Shown one piece after another: positions 46,454-56,066 of a stretch of 64,000 nucleotides of DNA. Below the pieces are notes generated by a model that saw nothing but the letters and a program-made list of their open reading frames with translations, had not been told where the DNA came from and searched no databases. A program made the position numbers and the translations under genes. Numbering within the stretch: the stretch's first letter is position 1; each line of letters begins with the position of its first letter. This stretch comes from Rhodocytophaga rosea (lineage in GTDB: Bacteria; Bacteroidota; Bacteroidia; Cytophagales; 172606-1): NCBI RefSeq assembly GCF_010119975.1, contig NZ_CP048222.1, positions 1,323,501 through 1,387,500 of the forward strand, given 5' to 3'.

Positions 46454-47059
46454 TTATTTGCAAATAGTATGGTACATTTCATCAAATTCCTTGTTTTTGA
46501 GTTCTGGCACCCATTTAGAATGCTTTTCTTCAATGTCTACTAACAACTCAATACAAAGTTTAATTGAATCATTATTCATCCCATTGAAAATCATTTCACT
46601 CACTTTTGCTGACTGGATATAGCTTCCATTCAAAACCTGCTTGCCTTTTGCTGTGAGACTAATGAGCTTCGCCCGTTTGTCGGCAAGGTCTACTTTTTCG
46701 AGGATTAGATTGTCTTTGAGTAATTTACTGATCACTTCCATCCCGGTAGTATATTCATAAAAGAGATAATTGATCAGGTCTGTTTTTTTTACTTCTCCCA
46801 GATGAGCCAGCCCATTCAGAAAGTAAAAGCTTTCCGGCGAAGGTAACTTAGTTTTGCTCATGGCTGCCCGATGATACAAACTATACGCACTTGTAATCCG
46901 TCCCATTATTTTCAAGAGTAAACCTTGGCTATTTTGGTAATTTGCTTTCAGGTGCTCTTTTTTAGCCAAGTAATACCGGCAAAATTGATCAAGATCTGCC
47001 TCAGGATAAAGTTGATCAAATTCATCCCATGCTACTAAAAGTTGAACCGCTTTATTCAT
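46454..47059 (-). CDS. MarR-family transcriptional regulator
   Basis: A 201-residue winged-helix regulator: LNGLAHLGEVKKTDLINYLF, TTGMEVISKLLKDNLILEKV, DLADKRAKLISLTAKGKQVL is the MarR wing with its DxR signature. It is longer than the usual 150 residues because of extra N-terminal helices. The start is the ATG at 47057-47059; a GTG lies two codons earlier. The gene is divergent from a glycosidase-like gene and the shared 117-bp gap has two strong palindromes, so it probably represses both itself and that gene. Confidence 0.88.
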   Translation of the reverse strand: MNKAVQLLVAWDEFDQLYPEADLDQFCRYYLAKKEHLKANYQNSQGLLLKIMGRITSAYSLYHRAAMSKTKLPSPESFYFLNGLAHLGEVKKTDLINYLFYEYTTGMEVISKLLKDNLILEKVDLADKRAKLISLTAKGKQVLNGSYIQSAKVSEMIFNGMNNDSIKLCIELLVDIEEKHSKWVPELKNKEFDEMYHTICK

Positions 47060-47071
47060 AATCACTTTATA

Positions 47072-47093
47072 TTTATATCTAAATGGATATAAA
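47072..47093. promoter_or_regulatory. Palindrome, probable MarR operator 1
   Basis: TTTATATC and GATATAAA are perfect 8-bp arms around a 6-bp spacer, 12 bp upstream of the MarR start codon. Size and place suit an autorepression site. Confidence 0.5.
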
Positions 47094-47125
47094 TATAAAT
47101 AAATAATTCTTATTTTGTAGTATTT

Positions 47126-47170
47126 ATATCTTTTTAGTTATATATTTACTGATATAATGACTAAAAAGAT
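47126..47170. promoter_or_regulatory. Long inverted repeat, probable MarR operator 2
   Basis: TATCTTTTTAGT (47126-47137) and ACTAAAAAGATA (47159-47170) are perfect 12-bp arms separated by 21 bp, ending 6 bp before the ATG of the divergent gene. The spacer includes ATATATTTACTGATAT, a weaker palindrome. Confidence 0.5.
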
Positions 47171-47176
47171 ACAAAT

Positions 47177-48142
47177 ATGATTACCCATTTAACTTTTGGC
47201 ATTTATCCTGGTGGAGCCACTGGTACTGATTCAAGTCCTGAATTAACGAAAGGAAACCCGGATAATCCACAAAAAATAATAGAGGCACTTAATACGTTAC
47301 AGGGGGAAAGCAAGATTTTTTTAATTCGTTGTTATGTAGGGTATTATGGCAAAGGTGTTTGTAAAAATATTACGCCTTCTAACCCCATTCAATATGTTGC
47401 CCCTAATCGTAAACTTGATTTGGTCCTCTGCTATCACTCCCAAAATGGAGATATGGATGACTGGGCTCAATTTGTGAAACATCAAATTACTATCTATGGA
47501 AGGTATTTAGCTAAAATACAGCTTACCGAAGAACCGAATTTACATAGAATTCCGGCAGTAGATGGGGATTCTATCAATGTTCGACAAGCGGTAGTAAGCG
47601 GAGTGATTGCAGCTAAACAAGAAGTTAAACGGTTGAATCTTGATATAGCAGTTGGTTTTAATAGCGTAGCAAATTTTGACCCTACTTATGATTTTTGGCG
47701 GGAAATTCAATTACTTGCTTCACAGGAGTTTTACCAGTCATTGAATTATGTGGGATTGGATTTTTTTCCTGATGTGTTTCGTGCTGTAGCTGTAGAACAC
47801 TTGCCGGAGGCCATTCATATGGTCTTGAACCATTTCCGAAATATCAACCTTGCAGAAGCTGGAATTGCCCTAAGCACGCCCATTCATATTACTGAAAATG
47901 GATGGCCTACATCACCGGAAAGATCCGAGCAAAAGCAGGCCCAAGTGCTCGAGATAATTATCCGTTCTATCCATAAAGCACAGGAACAATTCAATATAAC
48001 CACTTATGAACTCTTCGATTTAAGAGATGCCGATTCTACAAACTCCAATATCTTCTATCAATTTGGCATTATGTACGATAATTATTCCCCTAAACCTGCC
48101 TTCCATGTCTTTCAACACCTGATTGCCGAATTAGGCAGATAA
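47177..48142 (+). CDS. Putative TIM-barrel glycoside hydrolase
   Basis: A 321-residue cytoplasmic protein (no signal peptide) with an (alpha/beta)8-like order of segments. KIQLTEEPNLHR at about residue 117 and the late PIHITENGWPTSPERSEQ at about 240 carry two glutamates in places typical of clan-A retaining glycosidases (acid/base and nucleophile). I cannot name the GH family. Control by the divergent MarR regulator is likely given the palindromes in the gap. Substrate unknown; intracellular location suggests a small glycoside. Confidence 0.7.
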   Translation: MITHLTFGIYPGGATGTDSSPELTKGNPDNPQKIIEALNTLQGESKIFLIRCYVGYYGKGVCKNITPSNPIQYVAPNRKLDLVLCYHSQNGDMDDWAQFVKHQITIYGRYLAKIQLTEEPNLHRIPAVDGDSINVRQAVVSGVIAAKQEVKRLNLDIAVGFNSVANFDPTYDFWREIQLLASQEFYQSLNYVGLDFFPDVFRAVAVEHLPEAIHMVLNHFRNINLAEAGIALSTPIHITENGWPTSPERSEQKQAQVLEIIIRSIHKAQEQFNITTYELFDLRDADSTNSNIFYQFGIMYDNYSPKPAFHVFQHLIAELGR

Positions 48143-48508
48143 TTATTCTTGAAAAGTTGTTTCACATACCTGCCCTGCTCCTGTTTTTGAATAGAAGCTA
48201 ATATAGAATAGATGCAGCTCAAGGGTAATAAGTATTATTTTTAAGTTAACACAAAGGGACATTTTCGTGACTGCCCTTTTAAAATTGAATACAGTTATAA
48301 ATATGGACAAGAGGGAAAAGAATATGTTTCATAAATCTATGCCGCCTATTGATAGGAATTTTAGATAGATAATTTTGTTACCCTATATGAAGAAAAGACC
48401 GATTTGCTCCAAGCAAAAAAGCCTTTCACATTTTATGCGAAAGGCTTTATCATCAAGCAAAAAGTGTATAAAACGAGTCAATGTCTCCTCTATCCAATCA
48501 AAAGCTAG
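48143..48508. other. Intergenic region with a terminator
   Basis: No gene seen. It contains the hairpin at 48418-48448 between convergent genes. Confidence 0.45.
48418..48448. terminator. Rho-independent terminator
   Basis: AAAGCCTTTC and GAAAGGCTTT pair perfectly (10 bp) around an 11-base loop, with A6 before the left arm and TTTATC after the right one. It can serve the glycosidase-like gene and the convergent small gene. Confidence 0.75.
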
Positions 48509-48793
48509 TTATCTAGTAGAAAATCTAGCCTGCAGGCATACCTCATTGTGGGAACAATCAATAAAGAAGGGTTCTTGAAAGTCTATCTGTGGAGTAAACT
48601 TATAAGCAGCATCCTTGACAATGGTTACCAGCTGATTTTCAAGCAAAGCTGGGCTATTGCTCAGCATCTGCTGGTACAATCTAGGTTGAAGACAAGACAA
48701 GTGGATTTGATACTGATTCCTTTGGCTTTCTTCAATATGTAGTTCATAGCTGATGGCTTTCCCAAAGATTTTACGTGTGATAGTTTCTTGCAT
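48509..48793 (-). CDS. Small unrecognised protein, 94 residues
   Basis: Starts MQETITRKIFGKAISYELHI at the ATG 48791-48793; an earlier in-frame start would add only a hydrophobic stretch. It contains QYQIHLSCLQPRLYQQMLSN and PFFIDCSHNEVCLQARFSTR. Soluble, no signal. No family recognised. It is convergent with the glycosidase-like gene and separated from it by a terminator. Confidence 0.55.
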   Translation of the reverse strand: MQETITRKIFGKAISYELHIEESQRNQYQIHLSCLQPRLYQQMLSNSPALLENQLVTIVKDAAYKFTPQIDFQEPFFIDCSHNEVCLQARFSTR

Positions 48794-49056
48794 ACAAAGA
48801 TGTTTTAATATAATTATTACCAAACCTTACCTGCCCAATGTCTTAGCTTTAGTAGCTATATATGCCTTACAGACACAAAAAGTAAATGCATGAGAAATAT
48901 AAGGTAACGAAAACCTTAATTTTCTTACATGAAATGATTATTGAGGGCTTGCTCATCCAAGGGTTTTTACCACTATCAGTATATAAAATTCCCCTTTCTG
49001 ATAACTTTCACAAGGCACTTTATTAATTTCTACTGTTTCCTCCTATGATTGCCTCT

Positions 49057-50064
49057 TTATTTTTCCTGTTCTAATACTACTCTCATGGCAACTTTTCCCC
49101 CCTTCACCCTTTCTATGGCCTCGTTCATTTGGGAGAAGGGAATCACCTCCACCCTGCTTTCAATCGCATGTTCTGCTGCAAAAGCTAACATATCCATCAT
49201 AGCTTGTCGACTACCCGTATAATTGCCATAAATAGTTCGTTGCGCGTAATCATACAAGAGTCCGGCACTCATAGATAGCTTATCGGGTGTCTGGGCTACC
49301 AGGCATAACTTGCCTTGTGGTTTGAGCATTTTTAGATAGGTGTCCAGCTGAAAATTTGCATTTACTGTGGAGAGAATAAAGTCAAATTTCCTATGCAGCT
49401 CTGCTTGACTATCTAGAGTTGAACTATCTATATACCGGGCTCCTAACTGATGAATCAACTCCTTTTTTTGCGGAGAATGTGAAAAAGCGAAGACCTTATG
49501 CCCCATTTTATCAAGAAATTGCGTGGCTAACTCCCCGAGCCCTCCTACCCCTGACACAGCCACTATAGAATTTTTTTTCAAGTTTGCCCTTATGATTCCT
49601 GTGTAAACCGTAAGACCTGAAGATAGCAAAGGAACTGATTTTGCCGGGTCAAGGATTGAGGGAAGTTTAAAGGCAAATCTGCTATCAACAATTATATATT
49701 CTGCTAAACCTCCATAGCAATCAACGGCAATCACTTTCTGATCAGGGCAAAACTGCTCGTTTCCTTCCCTGCAATATGTACAGGTAAAACAAGCTTCTTG
49801 CTGATAGCCAATACCCACACGATCTCCTTTTTCTAAAGTAGTGACTTGCCGGCCTGTTTCTTCAATGAGGCCAACTATTTCGTGACCTGGCACCAGGGGA
49901 AATGTTGTGTCGCCCCACTCATCTTCTATCCCCTGAATGTCTCCTTTGGCCATACCACAATGCGTGATTCTGACTAAAACCTCATTTGCAACCAGATTTC
50001 TTTCATAGGAAAAGGGCTGGGCCTTCCCACCCTTGTTTTTAATGGCATAGGCTGTGATTTTCAT
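49057..50064 (-). CDS. Zinc-dependent alcohol dehydrogenase (cinnamyl-alcohol type)
   Basis: A 335-residue MDR enzyme. It has the catalytic zinc set (ITHCGMAKGD with Cys, GHEIVGLIEETG with His-Glu), four structural-zinc cysteines (ACFTCTYCREGNEQFCP) and the NAD(P) loop AVSGVGGLGELATQF. It reduces aldehydes or oxidises alcohols, probably with NADPH as in CAD/YahK-type relatives. It overlaps the upstream hydrolase gene by 26 bp, so the two are translated together. No lesions. Confidence 0.92.
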   Translation of the reverse strand: MKITAYAIKNKGGKAQPFSYERNLVANEVLVRITHCGMAKGDIQGIEDEWGDTTFPLVPGHEIVGLIEETGRQVTTLEKGDRVGIGYQQEACFTCTYCREGNEQFCPDQKVIAVDCYGGLAEYIIVDSRFAFKLPSILDPAKSVPLLSSGLTVYTGIIRANLKKNSIVAVSGVGGLGELATQFLDKMGHKVFAFSHSPQKKELIHQLGARYIDSSTLDSQAELHRKFDFILSTVNANFQLDTYLKMLKPQGKLCLVAQTPDKLSMSAGLLYDYAQRTIYGNYTGSRQAMMDMLAFAAEHAIESRVEVIPFSQMNEAIERVKGGKVAMRVVLEQEK

Positions 50065-50605
50065 AGGGATTCAATGTCTTGGCTAGCATTGATAGATCGT
50101 TGTTGAATTGATGGCCACCTTTACGTATTGCACGCACCCTTGCCTTAGGAAGACATTTTGCATACAGCTCAGGATGATCAAAAGCTACCTCCTTGTCATC
50201 CTTGCTATGATCGAGGAAAAGGGGAACATGTTTGGGTAACTTATCCGCAAAATCCTTGTGCAGGATAAAGCCTTGCTTCCAGTCTTCCTGCCCACGCCAG
50301 AAAGGAGTAGAAATCAGAAAAAGGCCTGCTATCCTTTTTCGTATCCTGGTCTCCGACAGGTATTTCAACAGCATAGAAGCGCCCAGCGAGTGTCCCACCA
50401 ACATAATTTCGCCTTTAATGTAGGAAATGTGCCTGCCGATTTGCTTTTTCCGCCCAAAATCTTTTGTTTGTTCATGGGGCAAAAACGGGTAATGCACCAG
50501 ATAGGCTTCTCCTAAGCCCTCTTGCAAAGAAGCAACCAGTGTCGCATCAGCGGCATAATCTTCTTTACCTCCTCCCCCAAATATAAAAAGCACATGCTTG
50601 TTCAT
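50039..50605 (-). CDS. Small alpha/beta hydrolase (RBBP9/YdeN-like)
   Basis: A 188-residue serine hydrolase with the nucleophile elbow MLVGHSLGASMLLKYL, the Asp region LFLDHSKDDKEVAF and the catalytic His in IRKGGHQFNNDLS. The family hydrolyses small esters. It comes first in a two-gene unit with the alcohol dehydrogenase, which may act on a product of it. Length and motifs are complete. Confidence 0.85.
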   Translation of the reverse strand: MNKHVLFIFGGGGKEDYAADATLVASLQEGLGEAYLVHYPFLPHEQTKDFGRKKQIGRHISYIKGEIMLVGHSLGASMLLKYLSETRIRKRIAGLFLISTPFWRGQEDWKQGFILHKDFADKLPKHVPLFLDHSKDDKEVAFDHPELYAKCLPKARVRAIRKGGHQFNNDLSMLAKTLNPYENHSLCH

Positions 50606-51001
50606 AGTGAAAGTGAACGATCTTTGAAATAATTGATTTGATAATTATTTATTGTGTGATGAGGCAGGCCACCTGCTGCTTCACATTTCTTCTTTCCATT
50701 TGCTACAAAAGGGTTGCATACAGTCTGTCGATTCGCATAATGAAATCTTCTGAGAAAGGCCTGCAACAATAATTTTCAACATCTCTTTGTTTTTAAGTTT
50801 TTATGAGATTGCCGCAACGGCTGCTTTTACCGGTCCAAAAATAGTAGAATTGTGGCAGTTGAGTACAGGGGAATTCTGACAATTGAAGGGGTGATTGCGA
50901 CAAATAGTTGAAATATGGAGATCCCTTAAAAGAGTAAGCACTAATTTATTGATAACTAATACTATAGTTACCACTAAGGGGAAGTTAATTTAACTCCTAC
51001 G
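50606..51001. other. Intergenic region with a dispersed repeat copy
   Basis: Carries a repeat core at 50975-50995 (TAAGGGGAAGTTAATTTAAC). A 32-codon minus-strand frame near 50685-50783 (start MLKIIVAGLSQKI) is too short to support as a gene. Confidence 0.4.
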
Positions 51002-51811
51002 TTAATAAATCACTACATTGAACTCACTTTTTAATATATTTCTTAACTGGCTCTCCTCTTTAATCATGTATTCCCATTGCTGTTCCTTCGTTCTGTGAAT
51101 CAATTTTTGATTAAATAGTGTGCTTCGCCCATCTAGTGTTGGCTTGGTACAAACCTTGTTTTTAACAAAATAGGAAGTAGGCTTGGTTTGCTTATCCCGG
51201 CAAAGTGGGATAAAGTTAGTTATCGGTTGAGATTTTGTACTAAAGACATACTTGGGAGTAAAATCTACTTTATTGGCTGACATTAGCAATATATACTCGC
51301 TAGCCGAATATTTCTCTATCTTGAAATAATTCTGACCATCGGTTTGAATTTCATTTTCTTTAATGGCGACGGGTCGTAGAAATAAATTACCATATCCCAC
51401 ATCCACTAACCAGGACTACTGATGCTCCACTATTATACACATATGGTCAAAGGCTGGTCCTACTACTGACTGACTATCAAAAATACGAGCCGCTATAATT
51501 TTACTTTCAAAGCCAATCTGTGTTAATAACCAATGAAAGAGTAGATTTAATTCATAACAAAGCCCACCTCGATAATTTTCTACTACTTTCTGATAGATAG
51601 CCTCTTTTTCTAAAATAATTTCTTTCCCATAGTGAATATCCAGGTTCTCAAAGGGAACATTTAGCATATGGTACTGATGTAAGCTACAAAGCACCTCTAA
51701 GCTTAGCTCAAGTGGTCCCTGATAAGCGATTCGCTTTAAATAAGAATGTTTGTCCATTTTCTTTTGGCTGCTAGTAAGACCATTCGCAGCTGTGGCTTCA
51801 TGCATCTGCAT
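51002..51811 (-). pseudogene. Arylamine N-acetyltransferase interrupted by an in-frame TAG
   Basis: The gene matches the NAT family over its length: PFENLDIHYGKEI, the catalytic Cys in NYRGGLCYELN, His in PAFDHMCIIVEHQ and Asp in SWLVDVGYGN. TAG at 51416-51418 lies between the His and Asp of the catalytic triad, in the same frame. CAG (Gln) would restore it by one C-to-T change. The truncated product lacks the Asp and should be inactive. The likely start is MDKHSYLKRI at 51757, with 51811 an alternative. NATs transfer acetyl from acetyl-CoA to arylamines and hydrazines. Confidence 0.85.
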
Positions 51812-52085
51812 TAAAGTAGCCGGGTAACTGGAGGAGTCTTTATATTTGTTGAGAAAAATAATACAATTTTGTCATCTTGAGAAATGGAAGCAGAACTAGG
51901 GGCGTGTAGGCTCATTACTTGAGTTTCATTTTTAATTAGGCTTGCCTTATACTTAATCCATACTATCCTAGTAAATCTTCTTGCAATTGATCCAGTTTAG
52001 AAATAAATATCAACAAGCAGCAAATGATTACCAGTTACCAGAAAGTGGTAGTTAATGTAACTAACCTTGATAAAAACAGGATATA

Positions 52086-52244
52086 CTAATGTGCTACTAT
52101 AACATAGAGGGCAAGTAAAAACACTAACACAATTATTGCTGCCCATTCTATATCCCTCCAAGCATGCTTCTCTTTTTTGATCACTATTCTGTAATATGCC
52201 CAATAGGTAAACATAACCGTGGATACTAAAACTGCAAAAAACAT
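52086..52244 (-). CDS. Small membrane protein of 52 residues
   Basis: An uninterrupted minus-strand frame with ATG at 52242-52244 and TAG at 52086-52088. It encodes MFFAVLVSTVMFTYWAYY, a charged loop (RIVIKKEKHAWRDIE) and WAAIIVLVFLLALYVIVAH. The two hydrophobic helices with a basic loop between them are too orderly for chance. It is isolated in a 700-bp gap between the N-acetyltransferase and SDR genes. Function unknown. Confidence 0.55.
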   Translation of the reverse strand: MFFAVLVSTVMFTYWAYYRIVIKKEKHAWRDIEWAAIIVLVFLLALYVIVAH

Positions 52245-52520
52245 ATATAATCTTTAAGCGCTACAGATGCTATAGTAATATATTCTGCTTTAGTTCTACT
52301 CCCTAACATTATCTGCATTTTTAATCCTAACCATAAGAAGGTTTCATTAACCGGCAACATTTCATACCGAATTACGATTAACTTTTATTGCCCTTGTAAA
52401 GATAAATCCTATCAAATAAGGAGTAAAGAACTAGACCTTATTTCTCACCTTTTGTCCTTTTCAACCCCACTTAACAGATATGTTCTCAGTTCAAATTTGA
52501 AATAAAACCAGCTTAATGTA

Positions 52521-53528
52521 ATGAAAGAAAAAAGTAAAATTAACAGACGTCAAGTTATTGGTGGCCTAGGAATGAGTTTAGCCTCCGTAGTGGCCCCACC
52601 AGTGTTTGCAGCCTCACAAGCTCAGCAACCATCCCCATTAGATGTGCAAGCTCTCACAGATCCTACCACTTTGTACCCAAAACCACCCTTCAAAAGTCAA
52701 TCTCAACCCTGGCCCGGGCTTGCCTCCAAAATGGACCCTGTGCCCGATCATGGCGAGAAAAGCTACAAAGGCTCCGGCCGGTTGATGGGACGTAAGGCTT
52801 TGATCACCGGAGGGGATTCCGGAATGGGACGTGCGGCTGCCATTGCTTATGCACGGGAAGGAGCGGATGTAGCTATTAATTATATGCCGGATGAGGAGCC
52901 GGATGCCCGTGAAGTGATTGCCCTGATAAAGGCAGCCGGACGAAAGGCCATTGCCATTCCTGGAGATATCCGGGAAGAAGCTTTTTGTCAAAGACTAGTA
53001 GCAGAAGCCGTTAAGGGGCTGGGAGGCCTAGATATTTTGGTGAGTAATGCGGCAAGACAGCAAGCTAAGCAGTCTATTCTTGATATTTCCACCGAAGAAT
53101 TTGATGCAACAATAAAAACCAATATTTATGCTCCCTTTTGGATCATTAAAGCAGCCCTTCCCCACCTAAAGCCAGGGGCAGTTATCATTGGTACTACTTC
53201 TGAGCAAGCCACTGATCCCTCTGCCGATCTATACGACTATGCCCAAACCAAAGCGGCTACCACGAATTATGTCAGATCCCTTGCCAAACAGCTAGCCCCA
53301 AAAGGGATTCGCGTCAATGGAGTAGCCCCTGGACCCATCTGGACTCCTTTGCAAGTGAGCGGGGGAGCCACACAGGAAAAACTCAAAGGCTTTGGAGGGG
53401 ATACTCCACTAGGCAGGCCTGGTCAGCCGGTAGAACTAGCTTCCATTTATGTACAACTTGCCGCCAGTGATGCAAGCTATGCCATAGGGCAAATCTATGG
53501 AGCTACCGGCGGCGGCGGTCAACCTTAA
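52521..53528 (+). CDS. Short-chain dehydrogenase/reductase with Tat-like signal
   Basis: A 335-residue SDR. The N-terminus NRRQVIGGLGMSLASVVA looks like a Tat signal, so the enzyme may be exported. The core has the NAD(P) loop ITGGDSGMGRAAAIAYAREG, the NAAR region, Ser in IGTTSEQ and the catalytic pair in YDYAQTKAATTNY. About 45 residues before the core (GYGxK-type extension PWPGLASKMDPVPDHGEKSY) are typical of YhdF/GolD-like SDRs. Substrate unknown. Complete and without lesions. Confidence 0.9.
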   Translation: MKEKSKINRRQVIGGLGMSLASVVAPPVFAASQAQQPSPLDVQALTDPTTLYPKPPFKSQSQPWPGLASKMDPVPDHGEKSYKGSGRLMGRKALITGGDSGMGRAAAIAYAREGADVAINYMPDEEPDAREVIALIKAAGRKAIAIPGDIREEAFCQRLVAEAVKGLGGLDILVSNAARQQAKQSILDISTEEFDATIKTNIYAPFWIIKAALPHLKPGAVIIGTTSEQATDPSADLYDYAQTKAATTNYVRSLAKQLAPKGIRVNGVAPGPIWTPLQVSGGATQEKLKGFGGDTPLGRPGQPVELASIYVQLAASDASYAIGQIYGATGGGGQP

Positions 53529-53941
53529 TATAAGGTATTGGGGAAAAATTTTGTCAGGCAGCTTATTGTATAAACATAAGCTAATAAGAAATTTACAGGA
53601 GTTGTCTGTAGATAAAGAAAGGGGATAAATGAATTACCTCTTTCTTGAAACCAAAATTGGTTATATTCTTCTTAAGTCTATGTTTAAAAACAGGGTCCTG
53701 ACAAGAATGTATGCTGCTTTTTGTGTAAGGAAATGGATGTGGTGGCAATCGTAGCCCAAAACTCTTCGCAGGCTTTTGGACTATGATTGCATGTATAGCC
53801 AGAGTAAATCATTTCAAGAGTGCCTGAGCGGGTACAACAAAGCAAAATAAAGATTTGTAGCGTAGGTGTATTCCCTCAGGCAGGCTTTTGCAACTACACT
53901 TTTGAGATTGTAAACCTTTTGATTGGCCCTTTTTATAATCA
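53529..53941. other. Intergenic region with a dispersed repeat copy
   Basis: Contains the repeat at 53626-53703. A plus-strand frame after 53820 is the shadow of the esterase tail on the other strand. Confidence 0.4.
53626..53703. repeat. Dispersed intergenic repeat, long copy
   Basis: Starts TAAATGAATTACCTC then TTTCTTGAAACC and ends AAAAACAGGGTCCTGACA, the same two ends in the same order as the copy at 15081-15168. Confidence 0.5.
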
Positions 53942-55041
53942 TTATTTTGATACAGGCTTTGTCTTATCTGCAGATTTTAAATACTTGTCAAAGAAAGGGA
54001 TCATTTCATTGTAGATCCTTCCCTCAAAACCTCCTATCATGCTTATATGACCCCTATGTATTCTTCAGCAAAATGCTTTACCCCATTTGCTTCTAATTTC
54101 TTACTGAATTGAAGGCAAGTGATTGGAATGTGAGGAAATTCTTCGTTCCGGCCCCAATCTATTTTTAAGGCATTTAATTGTTTCAGGGCTGATAGATGCT
54201 GATCAATCATATTTACTGGAAAATTAGCTTCCCACTTGGCTAGGATCTCTTTATGGACGACCATACTGTCGCCAACAAACGTAACAGGCATAGCTGCTGA
54301 GAGAAAGTTTTTGCCTTCGTCGGGCGAATAGGTTCGGGCCAGGTCGGCCATTAGCTGGATATAGAACTTCTCCCGTTTCCCTTGGGGTAACTCATCTGTT
54401 ATTTGTTTGGCGCTATATTCATTCCGGAACGAATCCATCCCTTTAAAGGCAGGATTAGTCAAGCTATATTCAGCAGCCCAGTTCAGGGTGGCTGGGCTGA
54501 GCGCATACACAGCACCAAAGGTATCGGGAAACAGCATACCTATTTTTAAGGCGCCATAGCCGCCCATGGAATGCCCGCACAGGCCTCGACTATTACGATT
54601 AGCCAGGGTACGATAGTTCTGATCGATGTAGTTGACAACGTCTTTTCCAATGTAATCGGCCCAGTTTCCCGTCAGCGCTGAATTGGTATAATAACTCCCG
54701 CCAAACTTAGTGTCGCTACTCGGCAAGACTAAAATCATGGGGTGTAACTTGCCACTCAGAATGGCCATATCCATTAGTTCCTTGAACCGATTATAGACCA
54801 TCATTAAACTATCATTGACCAAAAAACCATGTAAAAAACAGAAAACGGGATACCGCCGGGCTCCTTCCTGGTAACCGGGCGGCAGGTAAATGGTCAACCG
54901 GCGCATGGGGTCTTCACCACCCCGGTTTCCCTGAAGAGATGGTGCCAGAAATCTTTCTACAATAACTTTTCCCTTTCTGCTTTCTTGGGCCAGCACTGGG
55001 TTCAGCAAAAAGGAAAAGCTTAGGATAATTATTAGTTTCAT
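53942..55041 (-). pseudogene. Secreted esterase (Esterase D family), frameshift in a G4 run
   Basis: A signal peptide (MKLIIILSFSFLLNPVLAQ) and an alpha/beta-hydrolase core are intact: RRYPVFCFLHGFLVND, nucleophile SRGLCGHSMGGYGALKIG. The frame stops at 54043 after EEYIGVI. At G4 (plus-strand C4, 54051-54054) one more G would lead to GGHISMIGGFEGRIYNEMI and PFFDKYLKSADKTKPVSK, ending at 53942. This tail is typical of the family and carries the expected catalytic His (GGH), so the unshifted product would lack it. ATG 55041 is preferred over 55086 because it begins the signal peptide. Confidence 0.8.
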
Positions 55042-55238
55042 ACATGAAATTTGAAGGGGTATTCCAAAATATAGATGGCTTCTCATTCGCCGATTGCTGT
55101 AGTATCAATACCAACAGTATAGGATTTATGGCATTATCATATTAGCATGCCGGGCAATGAGTTTCCTGCATCAAAAGTGAAAAGTTTCCTGTAACGATTA
55201 GTGGTACAAAAACGACTTTTTAAGTTTTCCTTAACATA

Positions 55239-56066
55239 TTATTCGTGTAAGCCAAAAAGTCGTTCGGGTGCCTGATTGTCAAGCCCAAAAAAAGAGGGAG
55301 GAGTAAGCCCGGTAATAACTTTATAATCACGGACTAAGTGCTGATAGTCGTAATAACCACACTGAAGGGCAATGCTCAGCCAGTCCTTTTTGGGGTGGGC
55401 CTTCTTCATCAGGAATGCTTTGTCGAAGCGGGAAATCCTGGCCAGCAGGGAAGCAGGTATGCCCATCCGCTCCCTGAACTTGCGCTCAAATTGCCTCTGG
55501 CTCAAACAGGATTGATTCGCCAGCCAATCCATCGAAACAGGGTTTGTATGCTGTAGTAGAAATTGAGCCGCCCGGTCAATGCCGTGCGCATCCTTTTGGG
55601 ATCGCCTGACCAGCCTCCATACGAAGGATTCGGCCCGTTCAATCATTTCTGCATACGATTCAGCATTTTTTAATTGTTCCGTCAGTTGCCTTATCTCTGA
55701 TGAAAAAACAGCTTCGGCATCGATATAGGTATTGGTCAGCTGGTAGGAGGGAATACCGGTTAAGCGGTATAAAACCCCAGGTTGAAACTTGATATTCAGG
55801 TATAAAAACTCCCGTCCCACATACCGATGGGTCACGAAGGTGTGTTGGCCATGGATGAAAACCTGTGGCCTTTTGGTTTTTTTGTGTTCTCCCGGATATA
55901 CAACATATTCGGGGTCCCGGAGAAAAAATTCAATGGAGTCGCCGGTCTTGGGCGTATAAGCTTTCACCGGAACAGGTTCATTGGGAGGAAATACCAGATG
56001 GACAATACCGATGTTTTCCAGATACTCCCGCAGAAGGGGGCTGGGCAAAAAACCTTTCAGGAGCAT
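55239..56066 (-). CDS. AraC-family transcriptional regulator
   Basis: A 275-residue regulator. The N-terminal 150 residues resemble the DUF6597 cupin-like sensor (YTPKTGDSIEFFLRDPEYVV, LNIKFQPGVLYRLTGIPSYQ). The C-terminal HTH_18 domain includes MDWLANQSCLSQRQFERKF and WLSIALQCGYYDYQHLVRDY, ending TGLTPPSFF. It lies 150 bp upstream of the secreted esterase on the same strand and may regulate it. Ligand unknown. Confidence 0.9.
   Translation of the reverse strand: MLLKGFLPSPLLREYLENIGIVHLVFPPNEPVPVKAYTPKTGDSIEFFLRDPEYVVYPGEHKKTKRPQVFIHGQHTFVTHRYVGREFLYLNIKFQPGVLYRLTGIPSYQLTNTYIDAEAVFSSEIRQLTEQLKNAESYAEMIERAESFVWRLVRRSQKDAHGIDRAAQFLLQHTNPVSMDWLANQSCLSQRQFERKFRERMGIPASLLARISRFDKAFLMKKAHPKKDWLSIALQCGYYDYQHLVRDYKVITGLTPPSFFGLDNQAPERLFGLHE

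Noticed and set aside
50685-50783. 32-codon minus-strand frame before the small hydrolase
   Set aside because: Too short, no recognisable pattern, and the hydrolase has its own start, so it is not supported as a gene.
53820-54014. Plus-strand 64-codon frame after the SDR gene
   Set aside because: The opposite strand encodes the frameshifted C-terminus of the esterase, which explains its composition.
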